From positions 1-64,000 of the forward strand of contig NZ_JARWNX010000027.1 of assembly GCF_029868385.1 (NCBI RefSeq): a stretch of 64,000 nucleotides of DNA. The letters run 5' to 3'. Both the position numbers and the translations under genes were made by a program. Source of the stretch: Nocardia cyriacigeorgica. GTDB lineage: Bacteria; Actinomycetota; Actinomycetes; Mycobacteriales; Mycobacteriaceae. Below are positions 45,792 to 55,174 of this stretch, one piece after another; within the stretch, counting starts at the first letter, position 1, and every line of letters starts with the position of its first letter. The notes beneath the pieces were generated by a model. That model worked only from the letters and a program-made list of their open reading frames with translations. It searched no databases and was not told the origin of the DNA.

Positions 45792-47138
45792 TCAGGCGCC
45801 GGTCGATATCCCGCCCGACGGCGGCAACTGCGGTAGCGGCGCGTTCAGCAGCCAGCTGTCCCACAGTGGGCGTAACGGCACCATGCTGTAGTGCCCGGCC
45901 AGATCGGTGAACTCCTCGGTGGTCACCGATGCGTGCCGGTAGCGCACCGTCCACTCCCGCAGCAGCCGGAAGAACGCCGAATCACCGAGTTCGAGCCGCA
46001 ACGAATGCAGGCACAGCGCGCCGCGCTTGTAGACCCGGTCGTCGAACATGTTCGTCGGTCCGGGATCGCCGACGATGATGTCCTGCGGTTGACGCGCCAG
46101 ATTGTGCCGGGCCGCCCTCGCCAGCTGATCGGCGGTCGGCCCGCCGGATTCCTCGGACCAGATCCACTCCGCGTAACAGGCGAAACCCTCGTGCAACCAG
46201 ATATCGCGCCACTGCCGGATGGTCAGGCTGTTGCCGAACCACTGGTGCGCGAGTTCATGGGCGACCAGACGTTCCGCGCCGCGGCGGCCATCGCAATGGT
46301 TGGCGCCGAAGATCGAGATGCCCTGGGCCTCGATCGGTATCTCCAGCTCGTCATCGGTGACGACCACCGTGTACGCCTCGAACGGGTACGGCCCGAACTT
46401 CTCGGTGAACACCTCGAGCATCCGTGGCTGTCTGGCGAAATCGTGGTCGAAGGCGCCACGCAGCCGCGCGGGCACCAGTGCGTACATGGGCAGCGAGCGC
46501 TGCGGACCGATGCGATGTCGGCGGTACTGGCCGATCTGAATGGTCGCCAGATAGCTCGACATCGGTTCGGACTGCTCGTACACCCAGGTGGTCTGGCTCG
46601 CCTTGGTCTGTTTGCGCAGCAGGGTGCCATTGGCCAGCGCGTGGTAGGGCGTATCGGTGGTGATCGAAATGCGGTAGCTGGCCTTGGAACTCGGATGGTC
46701 GTCGCACGGGAACCAGGAGGCGGCGCCGTTGGGCTGGCTGGCGACGAGGGCGCCGTCGGTGAGTTCTTCCCAGCCGACCTCACCCCACGGACCGCGGACC
46801 GGCCGCGGTGTCCCGGCATACTGCACGGTCACCGAGAGCAGCCCACCCGCCGGAATCCGCTGCTGCGGTGTGATGACGAGCTTGCCCTGCTGATGGCTGT
46901 ACTTGGCTACCTTGCCGCCGTTGACCAACACCTTCGACACCGATAACGCCTGCGACAGATCGAAGGCGAAACGCGGCCGCACCTCGGTGGCGACCGCGGT
47001 GATCTCGGCGCGGCCCGCCAGCCGGTTGGCGGCGACCTTGTAGATCAGCTCTAGTTCGTACCGTGAGACCCGATAGCCCCGGTTGCCGTTCTGCGGCAGG
47101 TACTCGTCGATGGGAGCGTCGTAGAACTTGGCTCCCAT
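45792..47138 (-). CDS. M1-family metallopeptidase
   Basis: 448-aa zinc aminopeptidase-type enzyme. HELAHQWFGNSL is the HExxH zinc motif, with the third ligand Glu in LHEGFACYAEW 18 residues later. The exopeptidase GAMEN motif is replaced by EAQGISIFGANH, so specificity may differ from classical aminopeptidases. The C-terminal domain of large M1 enzymes is missing. ATG 47138 overlaps the stop of the upstream synthetase gene (ATGA), so the two proteins are made together. Confidence 0.88.
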   Translation of the reverse strand: MGAKFYDAPIDEYLPQNGNRGYRVSRYELELIYKVAANRLAGRAEITAVATEVRPRFAFDLSQALSVSKVLVNGGKVAKYSHQQGKLVITPQQRIPAGGLLSVTVQYAGTPRPVRGPWGEVGWEELTDGALVASQPNGAASWFPCDDHPSSKASYRISITTDTPYHALANGTLLRKQTKASQTTWVYEQSEPMSSYLATIQIGQYRRHRIGPQRSLPMYALVPARLRGAFDHDFARQPRMLEVFTEKFGPYPFEAYTVVVTDDELEIPIEAQGISIFGANHCDGRRGAERLVAHELAHQWFGNSLTIRQWRDIWLHEGFACYAEWIWSEESGGPTADQLARAARHNLARQPQDIIVGDPGPTNMFDDRVYKRGALCLHSLRLELGDSAFFRLLREWTVRYRHASVTTEEFTDLAGHYSMVPLRPLWDSWLLNAPLPQLPPSGGISTGA

Positions 47139-50100
47139 CAGCGGGCGGCTCCCGGGTCGGTGGCGGTGGCCCACGGCGCGATCGGATTACCCCACCAGCG
47201 CGTCGACGGCGGGACGGTATCGCCACGCATCACCAGCGAAGCCGGTCCGATGGTCGCGCCCGCGCCGATGGTGGCGGCGGGCAGGGCGACGCAGTGCGGG
47301 CCGAGCGTGGCACCCGCGCCGAGGGTGACGGTATCCATGGACATGATCCGATCGTGGAACAGATGGGTCTGCACCACGCAGCCACGTTCCACGGTCGCGC
47401 CGTCACCGAGCGTCACCAAATCCGCCTCCGGTAGCCAATAGGACTCGCACCATACCCCGCGACCGATACGGGCGCCGAGGCCGCGCAGCCACAGATTCAG
47501 TACCGGGGTACCCGTCGCGGCGCGCGCGAACCACGGCGCGGCGACGGTCTCGACGAAGCTGTCGGAGACCTCGTTGCGCCAGACGAACGAACTCCACAGC
47601 GGATGCTCCTCCGCGCCGATCCGGCCGATCAGCAACCATTTCGCGGTCACCGCGCTCGCGCAGGCCACCGCGCCAGCGACCATGAGCACCACACCGGACA
47701 GCAGCGCCGCGCCCGGATAGCCGATGGCCTGCGCCAACCAGGCGAGGGCGAACAGCACGCCGAGCCCGATCGCGAATGTCACCAGCACCGGCAGCAGGCG
47801 GCAGGTCTCCACCACGGCCCGGAACACCCGCAACCGCAGCGGTGGATCGAAAGTGCGCTCGGTATCGGTGGTTTCGGTGGCGCGCCGCAGCCGCACCGGC
47901 GGACTGCCGAGCCAGGACGAACCGGCCTTGGCCTTGCTCGGTGCGGCCGACAGCACCGCGACAAGGCCGTTCTTCGGCACCCGTCGGCCGGGCGCGGTCA
48001 TCCCGGAGTTGCCGAGGAACGCGCGTTTGCCGACCTTCGCCTCGCCGATGCGCAGCCAGCCGCCGCCGAGTTCATATCCGGCGATCATGGTGTCGTCGGC
48101 CAGGAACGCGCCGTCGGCGACGGTGGTGAACTTCGGCAGCAGCAACACCGTCGATGCCTCGACCCGTTTGCCGATCCTGGCGCCGAGCAGCCGCAACCAG
48201 ATCGGTGTGAGCAGGCTGGCGTACAGCGGGAACAGGAAGTTGCGCGCGCCGTCGAGCAGGCGTTCGGTAGCCCACACCTGCCAGCCGACCCGGCTGCGGA
48301 CCGGGTGATAACCCTCGGTGAGACCGATGCTGAGCATGCGCACCGCGATCACCGTCGCCACCGCGTAGACCAGCAGGCTCAGGAGGGTGGCCACGGGCAG
48401 GACGAGCAGTCCGCGGCCGAGCGCGCCCGCGATGGTGGTGGTGTCGCGGATCGACCAGACGATGAGCGCGCCACCGGCGGCCAGCCCGAAGATCGGCATC
48501 GCGGCCAACCCCATCGAGCTGAGCGCGAACGCCGCCACCCAGTGCACCGCACGCTTCGGGGTGTCGGCGGGCCAGCGGTGCCTGGCCTTGCCGACCTTCA
48601 CCGCGGGTGAACCCGCCCACTCCTGATCCGGTTTGACCTTCCCGGCGACCGCCGAACCCGCCGCGATCTCGGCGCCGCGGCCGATCTTGGTGCCGGGCAG
48701 CAGGATCGAGCGCGCACCGACCACCGCCCCGCGACCGATCACGATCGGCCCGATATGGACGACATCGCCATCGATCCAATATCCGGACAGATCCACCTCG
48801 GGTTCGACACTGCACCCGTCGCCGAGTTCGAGCATGCCGGTCACCGGCGGCAGGGTGTGCAGGTCGACGCCCTTGCCGATCTTCGCGCCGAGCGCCCGCG
48901 CGAACGGCACCATCCACGGTGCACCGGAGAGGTTCTCCGCGCCGCTGGCCTCCGACAGCCGCACCGCCGCCCACAACCGCAGATGCACCGAACCGCCGCG
49001 CGGATAGCTGCCGGGTTCCACACCGCGCAGCAGCAGCCTGGCGCCGACGATACAGATGCTCATCCGCCCGAGCGGGGTGATGAACACGATGAACAACAGC
49101 AGCGTCCACCACCACGACAGCTGCGGCAGCCAGGGCAGCGCACCCGCCCGGCTCGCGATATTGCCGACGATGGCGAGCCAGGTCAGCCATTGCAGACCGG
49201 TGAGGGTGGTCAGCGGGATGGTGGCGAGCACCTGTGCGCACTGCGCCGACAGCGGGGTCGGCCGGACGGTGCGCTCGACGACGGCGGCCGCCGGTGCGGT
49301 GTCGTCCAGCAGTTCGGCGAGCGCGCCGAGCCGGGGATGGTCGTACAGATCGGCGACAGCGATCCGCGGATACCGTTCGCGCAGCGCCGTCACCAACTGG
49401 GCGGCCGACAGTGATCCGCCGCCGAGATCGAAGAAATCGGCATCGGCGCCGGTGATTTCGGCGCCGAGGATCGAGGTCCACAGCTGCGCCACCCAGGCCG
49501 CGGTGCCGGTGAGCCCGTGATCGACGTTCTGATCGGTGCCCGCCACCGGCCAGGGCAGGGCGTCGCGATCGACCTTGCCCGAGGTGCGGGTGGGCAGTTC
49601 GGGAACCACGACCAGGCGCGGAACCAGCGGTGCGGGCAGCTGTTCGGCGAGCAGCGCGCGGGCGGCCTTGACGTCGTAATCGGGCGGGGTGCCGGTGAGG
49701 TAGCCCACCAGGATCTGCGTTCCGGCCCCGGTGGTGCGCACGGCGGCCGCCGCACCGCTCACACCGGGCAGATGTTGCAGGGCGTTGTCGAGTTCGCCCA
49801 GTTCGATCCGGCGGCCACCCACCTTGACCTGATCGTCGGCGCGGCCGATGAAGACCAGCCCGGCACTGTCGTTACGCACCAGATCGCCACTGCGGTAGGC
49901 CCGTTGCCAGCCGAGCGAGGGCAGCGGCGCGTACTTCTCGGCGTCCTTGGCCGGGTCGAGGTAGCGGGCCAGGCCGACGCCACCGATCACCAGCTCACCG
50001 GATTCGCCCTCACCGACCGGATTACCGGCCGGGTCGACAACCGCCAGATCCCAGCCGTCGAGCGGCAATCCGATGCGCACCGGCCAATTCCCGTCCAGCA

Positions 50101-51067
50101 GTGCCGCGCACGCGACGACCGTGGCCTCGGTGGGACCGTAGGTATTCCACACCTCGCGCTCGGCATCCGGATCGCCCGCCAGACGTTCGGCCAGCTCCGG
50201 AGGCACCGCCTCACCACCGAAGATGAGCAGCCGCACCGGTTCGAGCGCCTCGGCGGGCCAGGTCGCGGCCAGTGTCGGCACCGTCGATACGACGCTGATC
50301 TCATGGCGCACCAGCCACGGGCCGAGATCGGCGCCGGTGCGCACCAGCGCGCGGGGCGCCGGAACCAGGCAACCGCCGTGCCGCCAGGCCAGCCACATCT
50401 CCTCACAGGAGGCGTCGAAGGCCACCGACAGTCCGGCCAGCACGCGGTCGCCGGGGCCGATCGGAGCGTCCCGCAGGAACATGCGTGCCTCGGCGTCGAC
50501 CAGCGCGGCGGCATTGCGATGGGTCACCGCAACACCTTTCGGGGTGCCGGTGGAGCCGGAGGTGAAAATGATCCAGGCGTCGTCGGCAGGGGTCGGCGAT
50601 GCCGGACCATCGGATTGCTCATCGGATGCTGAGGTGCGCTGTGCGTACTCGGTCGGCTCGATACCCGAAGCCGTCACGATCGCGGTGACCTTCGCCTCAC
50701 CGAACACCAAGCGCGCCCGTTCGTCCGGGTCGTCGGCGTCGACCGGAACATAGGCCGCACCCGCGTGCAGCACCGCCAGAATCGTGACGTACAGCTCACG
50801 GGTGCCCGACGGCATCCGCACCCCGACCCGGTCGCCGCGGCGCACACCGGCCGCGCCGAGACGCTGGACCGCGACCTCGATCTCGGCCAGCAGTTCGGTA
50901 TAGGTGAGTGCGGTGTGGCCGTCGTCGATGGCCGGTGCGTCCGGGTGGGCGCGCGCGGTCTCGGCGAGGATATCGGTGAGCGTTCGCGCAGGTGGGGCGA
51001 GGTTCGAGCGGCGCAGTGGATCGAGCTCCCGGACCGAACCATCGGTATCGATCTGCGGCTGGAGCAT
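47138..51067 (-). CDS. Pls/PosA-type single-module non-ribosomal peptide synthetase
   Basis: 1309 aa. Adenylation domain, residues about 30-520: IIFTSGSTGTPKGVAVTHRN, NTYGPTEATVVA, YRSGDLVRND, GGRRIELGELDN. A carrier domain follows (FFDLGGGSLSAAQLV, phosphopantetheine Ser near residue 600). The last about 690 residues are membrane helices interleaved with three left-handed beta-helix blocks (IGRGAVVGARSILLPGTKIG type), the terminal domain of the poly-epsilon-lysine synthetase (Pls) family. No condensation or thioesterase domain. ATG 51067 is preceded by GGAAGGTGGG. The amino acid used is unknown. Confidence 0.88.
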   Translation of the reverse strand: MLQPQIDTDGSVRELDPLRRSNLAPPARTLTDILAETARAHPDAPAIDDGHTALTYTELLAEIEVAVQRLGAAGVRRGDRVGVRMPSGTRELYVTILAVLHAGAAYVPVDADDPDERARLVFGEAKVTAIVTASGIEPTEYAQRTSASDEQSDGPASPTPADDAWIIFTSGSTGTPKGVAVTHRNAAALVDAEARMFLRDAPIGPGDRVLAGLSVAFDASCEEMWLAWRHGGCLVPAPRALVRTGADLGPWLVRHEISVVSTVPTLAATWPAEALEPVRLLIFGGEAVPPELAERLAGDPDAEREVWNTYGPTEATVVACAALLDGNWPVRIGLPLDGWDLAVVDPAGNPVGEGESGELVIGGVGLARYLDPAKDAEKYAPLPSLGWQRAYRSGDLVRNDSAGLVFIGRADDQVKVGGRRIELGELDNALQHLPGVSGAAAAVRTTGAGTQILVGYLTGTPPDYDVKAARALLAEQLPAPLVPRLVVVPELPTRTSGKVDRDALPWPVAGTDQNVDHGLTGTAAWVAQLWTSILGAEITGADADFFDLGGGSLSAAQLVTALRERYPRIAVADLYDHPRLGALAELLDDTAPAAAVVERTVRPTPLSAQCAQVLATIPLTTLTGLQWLTWLAIVGNIASRAGALPWLPQLSWWWTLLLFIVFITPLGRMSICIVGARLLLRGVEPGSYPRGGSVHLRLWAAVRLSEASGAENLSGAPWMVPFARALGAKIGKGVDLHTLPPVTGMLELGDGCSVEPEVDLSGYWIDGDVVHIGPIVIGRGAVVGARSILLPGTKIGRGAEIAAGSAVAGKVKPDQEWAGSPAVKVGKARHRWPADTPKRAVHWVAAFALSSMGLAAMPIFGLAAGGALIVWSIRDTTTIAGALGRGLLVLPVATLLSLLVYAVATVIAVRMLSIGLTEGYHPVRSRVGWQVWATERLLDGARNFLFPLYASLLTPIWLRLLGARIGKRVEASTVLLLPKFTTVADGAFLADDTMIAGYELGGGWLRIGEAKVGKRAFLGNSGMTAPGRRVPKNGLVAVLSAAPSKAKAGSSWLGSPPVRLRRATETTDTERTFDPPLRLRVFRAVVETCRLLPVLVTFAIGLGVLFALAWLAQAIGYPGAALLSGVVLMVAGAVACASAVTAKWLLIGRIGAEEHPLWSSFVWRNEVSDSFVETVAAPWFARAATGTPVLNLWLRGLGARIGRGVWCESYWLPEADLVTLGDGATVERGCVVQTHLFHDRIMSMDTVTLGAGATLGPHCVALPAATIGAGATIGPASLVMRGDTVPPSTRWWGNPIAPWATATDPGAAR

Positions 51068-51229
51068 CACGTCCGGCCCACCTTCCTCAGCACTGTCCGG
51101 CAGTAACCATGTTCGGCGGTACGGCCTCACCCAACTAATTCTCGAAGACGGTTGTTTCATACGAGGGTTACCAATGGGCAAACGGCGAATGCCCTGGTGA
51201 CCAGTTGTCAACGGTACCCGCAGCGGTAA

Positions 51230-51260
51230 CCGGGTTGACAGCAGCGTGGCCGGTCTGTCA
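51230..51260 (+). promoter_or_regulatory. Possible promoter of the SAM-IV transcript
   Basis: TTGACA at 51236-51241 on the plus strand, with a weak -10 about 17-18 nt downstream; places the start near the beginning of the riboswitch. Confidence 0.35.
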
Positions 51261-51269
51261 GCCTCTGAT

Positions 51270-51386
51270 CAGGTCATGAGTGCCAGCGTCAAGCCCCGGC
51301 TAGCTGGTCGGCAACCCTCCTCCGCGGTGGGGTGCTCCGGGTGACGACCGGGCCGCAGCCCGACCGGGCGCGGCAAGCGCGGACTC
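51270..51386 (+). ncRNA. SAM-IV riboswitch
   Basis: The sequence follows the actinobacterial SAM-IV consensus closely: GGTCATGAGTGCCAGCGTC, AAGCCCCGGCTAGCTGG, CGGCAACCCTCC, GCGGTGGGGTGC, CCGGGTGACGACC and the closing GCGGCAAGCGCGGA. S-adenosylmethionine binding would control the cysteine-desulfurase-like gene 45 nt downstream. It is oriented with that gene and divergent from the synthetase. Confidence 0.9.
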
Positions 51387-51410
51387 GACGATTCCCCTTT
51401 TCGCGAGTCC
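51381..51410 (+). promoter_or_regulatory. Expression-platform hairpin of the SAM-IV riboswitch
   Basis: GGACTCG (51381-51387) pairs with CGAGTCC (51404-51410) around a loop containing CCCCTTTT. It overlaps the 3' edge of the aptamer and precedes the weak ribosome-binding site by about 10 nt, so it could switch termination or translation. Confidence 0.55.
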
Positions 51411-51431
51411 CTCAGTCGATGGGATGACGTG

Positions 51432-52751
51432 ATGACTGCTGTGTTCGATCAGACCTGTGCCGCTCTCGCCCGGGTCTCCGGCGACGACCTCCAGGTCCCG
51501 CTGGTACAGGGCGGGACCTGCACGTACGCCAATCTCGACTACGCCGCGAGCGCACCGGCGCTCGCGCAGGTCACCGACCGGGTGCAGCGCCTGCTGCCCT
51601 ACTACGCCAGCGTGCACCGCGGCGCCGGATACGCCTCCCGGATCTCCACCGAATGCTATGAGGCGGCCCGTGGTTCGGTGGCCCGCTTCCTCGACGCGAC
51701 CGACGACCAGGTGGTGGTCTTCACCCGCAACACCACCGATTCGCTGAACCTGCTCGCCGCCTGCGTTCCCGGCGACACCGTGGTGCTCGATGTCGAACAT
51801 CACGCCAATTTCCTGGCCTGGGAACAGCGCGGCAGGCGTGTGGTGCGGGCGGCCGACACGATCGAGGAGACCGTGCGGCGCGTCGTCGCCGAACTCTGCG
51901 CGAAACCCGCTGCGCTGCTTGCGGTCACCGGCGCCTCCAATGTGACCGGCGAGGTGCTGCCGTTGGCGCGGTTGGCCGAGATCGCCCATCAGTGCGGCGC
52001 CCGCATCCTCGTCGACGCCGCACAACTCGCGCCGCATCGTCGAATCAGCCTGCGCGAATGCGGTATCGACTACCTGGCCTTGTCCGGACACAAGCTGTAC
52101 GCGCCGTTCGGCGCCGGTGTGCTCGTCGGCAATCGGGACTGGCTGGACGCGGCGCCGCCGTATCTGGCCGGAGGCGGTGCGGTGCGCGCGGTGCGGGTCG
52201 ATGGCGTCGACTGGGCGCCCGCGCCCCAGCGGCACGAGGCCGGATCGCCGAATGTGCTCGGCGTCGCGGCATTGGCGGCGGCCTGCGAGGCGCTGGCCGA
52301 GATCGATGCGGAGCGGGCGATCGCGCATGAGCGGCTGTTGGCAGACCGGCTGCGGGACGGTCTGTGCGCCATTCCCGGCGTCCGATTGCTGCGTATCTGG
52401 TCCGACAGCCCCGATACCGTCGGCATCGTGGCCTTCACGCTGGACGGATTCGCGCCGGGTGAAGTCGCGGCGTACCTGTCCGCCGAACACGGCATCGGCG
52501 TACGTGACGGCCGGTTCTGCGCGCATCCGCTGCTGAACCGGCTCGGCGTCGACGGTGCGCTGCGGGCGAGCATCGGGTTGGGTACCAGTTCCACGGAGGT
52601 GGATCGGCTGATCGCCGCGGTCGCCACTCTGGTGCACGACGGCCCGTCATGGAACTACACGTGCACCGACGGCCTCTGGAATCCGAGCCCGGAAACCAGG
52701 CCGTTCACCGGCGTCGATGGTGTGGGCGCGGCTCCCTGCCTCATCGGCTGA
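51432..52751 (+). CDS. Class V aminotransferase / cysteine-desulfurase-like enzyme
   Basis: 439-aa PLP enzyme. Lys for PLP is in ALSGHKLYAPFGAG near residue 220; RNTTDSLNLL, GASNVTGEVLPL and VDAAQLAPHRRIS are typical of the SufS/CsdA-like group. The catalytic Cys region near the C-terminus (GRFCAHPLLNRLG) is present. It may supply sulfur or act on a sulfur or selenium amino acid; the SAM-IV riboswitch upstream links it to methionine metabolism. ATG 51432 follows GATGGGA; GTG 51429 precedes it. Confidence 0.86.
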   Translation: MTAVFDQTCAALARVSGDDLQVPLVQGGTCTYANLDYAASAPALAQVTDRVQRLLPYYASVHRGAGYASRISTECYEAARGSVARFLDATDDQVVVFTRNTTDSLNLLAACVPGDTVVLDVEHHANFLAWEQRGRRVVRAADTIEETVRRVVAELCAKPAALLAVTGASNVTGEVLPLARLAEIAHQCGARILVDAAQLAPHRRISLRECGIDYLALSGHKLYAPFGAGVLVGNRDWLDAAPPYLAGGGAVRAVRVDGVDWAPAPQRHEAGSPNVLGVAALAAACEALAEIDAERAIAHERLLADRLRDGLCAIPGVRLLRIWSDSPDTVGIVAFTLDGFAPGEVAAYLSAEHGIGVRDGRFCAHPLLNRLGVDGALRASIGLGTSSTEVDRLIAAVATLVHDGPSWNYTCTDGLWNPSPETRPFTGVDGVGAAPCLIG

Positions 52752-52867
52752 ACGCTCGTCTCGGCCGCTGGCGGCATACCCGGCCAACAACGTCGGCGCA
52801 GTAGCTACGGACGCGTCCCCCAGGTGACGCCGTCATCGGATCGGTCCGGGCCGCGGCCGGGGTTTCG

Positions 52868-53434
52868 TCAGTCTTCGTCGAGCGGAGTCGGCCGGTAGTA
52901 GCGACCGTTGTGATAGAGCAGCGGCGCCGCCGCAGGCTTCTCCTCGGTGGCATCGTGCACGCGGGTCACCCGGCCGACGACGAAGGTGTGATCGCCGATC
53001 GGAATACGCTGCTCGACCGTGGTGCGCAGCCAGATCGGGGTGCCGTGCAGCACCGGCTCACCGGTATCGAGCGTGGTCCACAGCGACCGGTCGGTGAACC
53101 GCTCCCCGGCGCTGCGGGCAAAACGCTGGGCGATATGGCGCTGATGTTCACCCAGGAAATGGATCACCACCGAATCCGCGTCGTTCATCGCGTCCAGGCT
53201 CGACGAGGTGTGCGCGATATTGAACGACACCAGCGGCGGTTCCAGCGATAACGATGCGAAGGAGGTCGCGGTGAACCCGACCGGCCCGTTCGGCGAACAC
53301 AGTGTCACCACCGTGACTCCCGACGGATAGTGCCGCATGGACGCGCGGTACTGCTCGGCGGTGATCCCGCTCAGATCATCGGGCACCCGCAGCCCCGCCT
53401 CCGGTGCTGTCGGTTCAGGTTGCGCGTCGGTCAC
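52868..53434 (-). CDS. Flavin reductase family protein
   Basis: 188-aa flavin-reductase-like (split barrel) domain that would reduce FMN or FAD with NAD(P)H for a partner monooxygenase. [37 protein letters not shown] and [15 protein letters not shown] are family stretches; a closing DHTFVVGRV region is present. GTG 53434 is used. No partner oxygenase is adjacent, so its partner is not known. Confidence 0.88.
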   Translation of the reverse strand: MTDAQPEPTAPEAGLRVPDDLSGITAEQYRASMRHYPSGVTVVTLCSPNGPVGFTATSFASLSLEPPLVSFNIAHTSSSLDAMNDADSVVIHFLGEHQRHIAQRFARSAGERFTDRSLWTTLDTGEPVLHGTPIWLRTTVEQRIPIGDHTFVVGRVTRVHDATEEKPAAAPLLYHNGRYYRPTPLDED

Positions 53435-53560
53435 CGTGTCGATTGTGCCGCTCGGTCGTCGCGGCGTGTTCGCGGGTTGCGTTCGGTAGCGCCGGGCTGG
53501 CTCGACGGCGCCTGTCCGGGCTGTTCACCGCCGGTGCTCGGCGAGGCGCGCTTCGGCAGC

Positions 53561-53640
53561 GTGCCACCAGGGTTTTGTGAGCCGCGTGCCACCAGGGTCT
53601 TGCGGGCCCGCCGCGGCGGCGCGTTGCCAGGGTTTGTGGC
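53561..53640. repeat. Three short direct repeats
   Basis: GTGCCACCAGGGTTTTGTG (53561), GTGCCACCAGGGTCTTGCG (53586) and the poorer CGTTGCCAGGGTTTGTGGC (53622) lie in a 250-bp gap between the flavin reductase and YbaK genes. The purpose is unknown; they lack an inverted character. Confidence 0.55.
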
Positions 53641-53684
53641 GGCGGCGTCACGCGGCGGCGGCCATGCACAATGGCCCGGCGCGA

Positions 53685-54158
53685 TCAATCCACGTCGATC
53701 GGCAGGCCCGCCGTGATGCGCACCAGTTCACGAAACGTTGTGCGGAACACCGCATCCGGGTGTCCGCCAGCGGCCCACAGTTCGCGGTGGCGGGACAGGG
53801 CGGTGTCGACCCAGGTGGGGATGTTGGTGGGATGCCCGACGGGGGCGACGGCGTCGAGGGGGTGGCCGGTGACCTCGAGCACGAGATCGTCGGGGGCCGG
53901 GGTGAGGGTGCCTTCCATACGTTCGCCGGTGCGGTCCAGGTCGACCTCGTGTTCGCCGGAGACGAGCAGCAGCACCGGGTCGTCATCGAGGAGGAACAGC
54001 CGGGCTTGCGCGATCGCGCCGATATCGACGCCGAGAACCCGGGCGGCGGCGGGGGCCGCGGTGGGGCGATCCTGATGGGTGACGATGACGCCGTGGTGGC
54101 CGCGGGCGATCAGGGTGTCTGCGACCCGGCAGGCGACCGGAGGAAGTGACCTGCGCAT
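53685..54158 (-). CDS. YbaK/aminoacyl-tRNA-deacylase family protein
   Basis: 157 aa. YbaK/EbsC fold: residues with VIARGHHG, ARLFLLDDDPVLLLVSGEHEVD, and the C-terminal signature VGHPTNIPTWVDTAL with a following GGHPDAVFRTTFREL. Such proteins hydrolyse mischarged aminoacyl-tRNA, typically Cys-tRNA-Pro. ATG 54158 is in frame with the family start. Confidence 0.85.
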   Translation of the reverse strand: MRRSLPPVACRVADTLIARGHHGVIVTHQDRPTAAPAAARVLGVDIGAIAQARLFLLDDDPVLLLVSGEHEVDLDRTGERMEGTLTPAPDDLVLEVTGHPLDAVAPVGHPTNIPTWVDTALSRHRELWAAGGHPDAVFRTTFRELVRITAGLPIDVD

Positions 54159-54261
54159 GAATCCAGGGTAGTGCGAACACGTTCCGCGGCGCCGGTTCAG
54201 TGATAACAGGTTCTATCCCACACGGTATCGACGCCGTGATCGGCGTGTATACGCTGTACAG

Positions 54262-55083
54262 ATGACTGAATGGCAGGCTTTCACCGTCGAAACCACCGAC
54301 CACGTCGCGCGGGTCACCCTGACCGGTCCGGGTAAGGGCAATGCCATGGGCCCGGATTTCTGGCGCGAACTCCCGGAGATCTTCGCCGCCCTCGACGCCG
54401 ACCCGGAAGTCCGCGCGGTCGTGCTGACCGGTTCCGGTAAGCACTTCTCCTACGGCCTCGACCTGCCCGCGATGAGCGGCACCTTCGGCCCGCTGCTCGC
54501 CGACAGGGCGCTGGCCGCCCCGCGCACCGGCTTCCTGGACGAGATCCGCCGTATGCAAGCCGCGGTCACCGCGGTCGCCGAATGCCGCAAGCCCGTCATC
54601 GCCGCGGTCTCCGGCTGGTGCATCGGCGGCGGCCTCGATCTGATCGCCGCCGTCGACATCCGCTACGCCAGCGCCGAGGCCAAGTTCAGCCTGCGTGAGG
54701 CCAAGGTCGCCATCGTCGCCGATATCGGTTCGCTGCACCGCCTGCCCGCCATCATCGGCGAGGGCCAGCTGCGGGAACTCGCCTACACCGGCAAGGACAT
54801 CGACGCCGCGCGCGCGGAGAAGATCGGCCTGGTCAACGAGGTGTTCGCCGATCAGCAGGCGGCGCTCGACGCCGCCCATGCCACCGCCAGCGAGATCGCC
54901 GCCAACCCGCCGCTGGTGGTGCAGGGCGTCAAGGACGTCCTGCACCAGCGCAACGCCTCCGAGGTAGCTGAGGGCCTGCGCTACGTATCGGCCTGGAACG
55001 CGGCCTTCCTCCCCTCCGAAGACCTCACCGAAGCCATCCAGGCGGTCTTCGAAAAGCGCCCCCCGCAGTTCAAGGGCCGCTGA
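54262..55083 (+). CDS. Enoyl-CoA hydratase/isomerase family protein
   Basis: 273-aa crotonase. AVVLTGSGKHFSYGLDLPAM and AVSGWCIGGGLDLIAAVDIR supply the oxyanion-hole Gly residues; the acid pattern (ASAEAKFSLREAKVAIVADIG) fits delta3,5-delta2,4-dienoyl-CoA isomerases and EchA21-like proteins more than hydratases. ATG 54262 lies 6-8 nt after TATACGCT, so it may be leaderless. It is convergent with ppa across a long hairpin. Confidence 0.86.
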   Translation: MTEWQAFTVETTDHVARVTLTGPGKGNAMGPDFWRELPEIFAALDADPEVRAVVLTGSGKHFSYGLDLPAMSGTFGPLLADRALAAPRTGFLDEIRRMQAAVTAVAECRKPVIAAVSGWCIGGGLDLIAAVDIRYASAEAKFSLREAKVAIVADIGSLHRLPAIIGEGQLRELAYTGKDIDAARAEKIGLVNEVFADQQAALDAAHATASEIAANPPLVVQGVKDVLHQRNASEVAEGLRYVSAWNAAFLPSEDLTEAIQAVFEKRPPQFKGR

Positions 55084-55099
55084 CCAGCCCCACGAACGC

Positions 55100-55139
55100 C
55101 GAGCGGCATATCACCGGGGACCCGGTGATATGCCGCTCG
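55100..55139. terminator. Bidirectional hairpin terminator
   Basis: Perfect 19-bp inverted repeat (55100-55118 with 55121-55139) with only GA at the tip, between the convergent crotonase gene and ppa. It contains the ATATC core of the stem. Confidence 0.85.
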
Positions 55140-55174
55140 TGGTTGCGCCGACAGTCGTCAGCGCGCGGCGATGC

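Noticed and set aside
48072..49481. 469-codon minus-strand ORF inside the synthetase
   Set aside because: Alternative frame on the same strand; Arg-rich, no homology.
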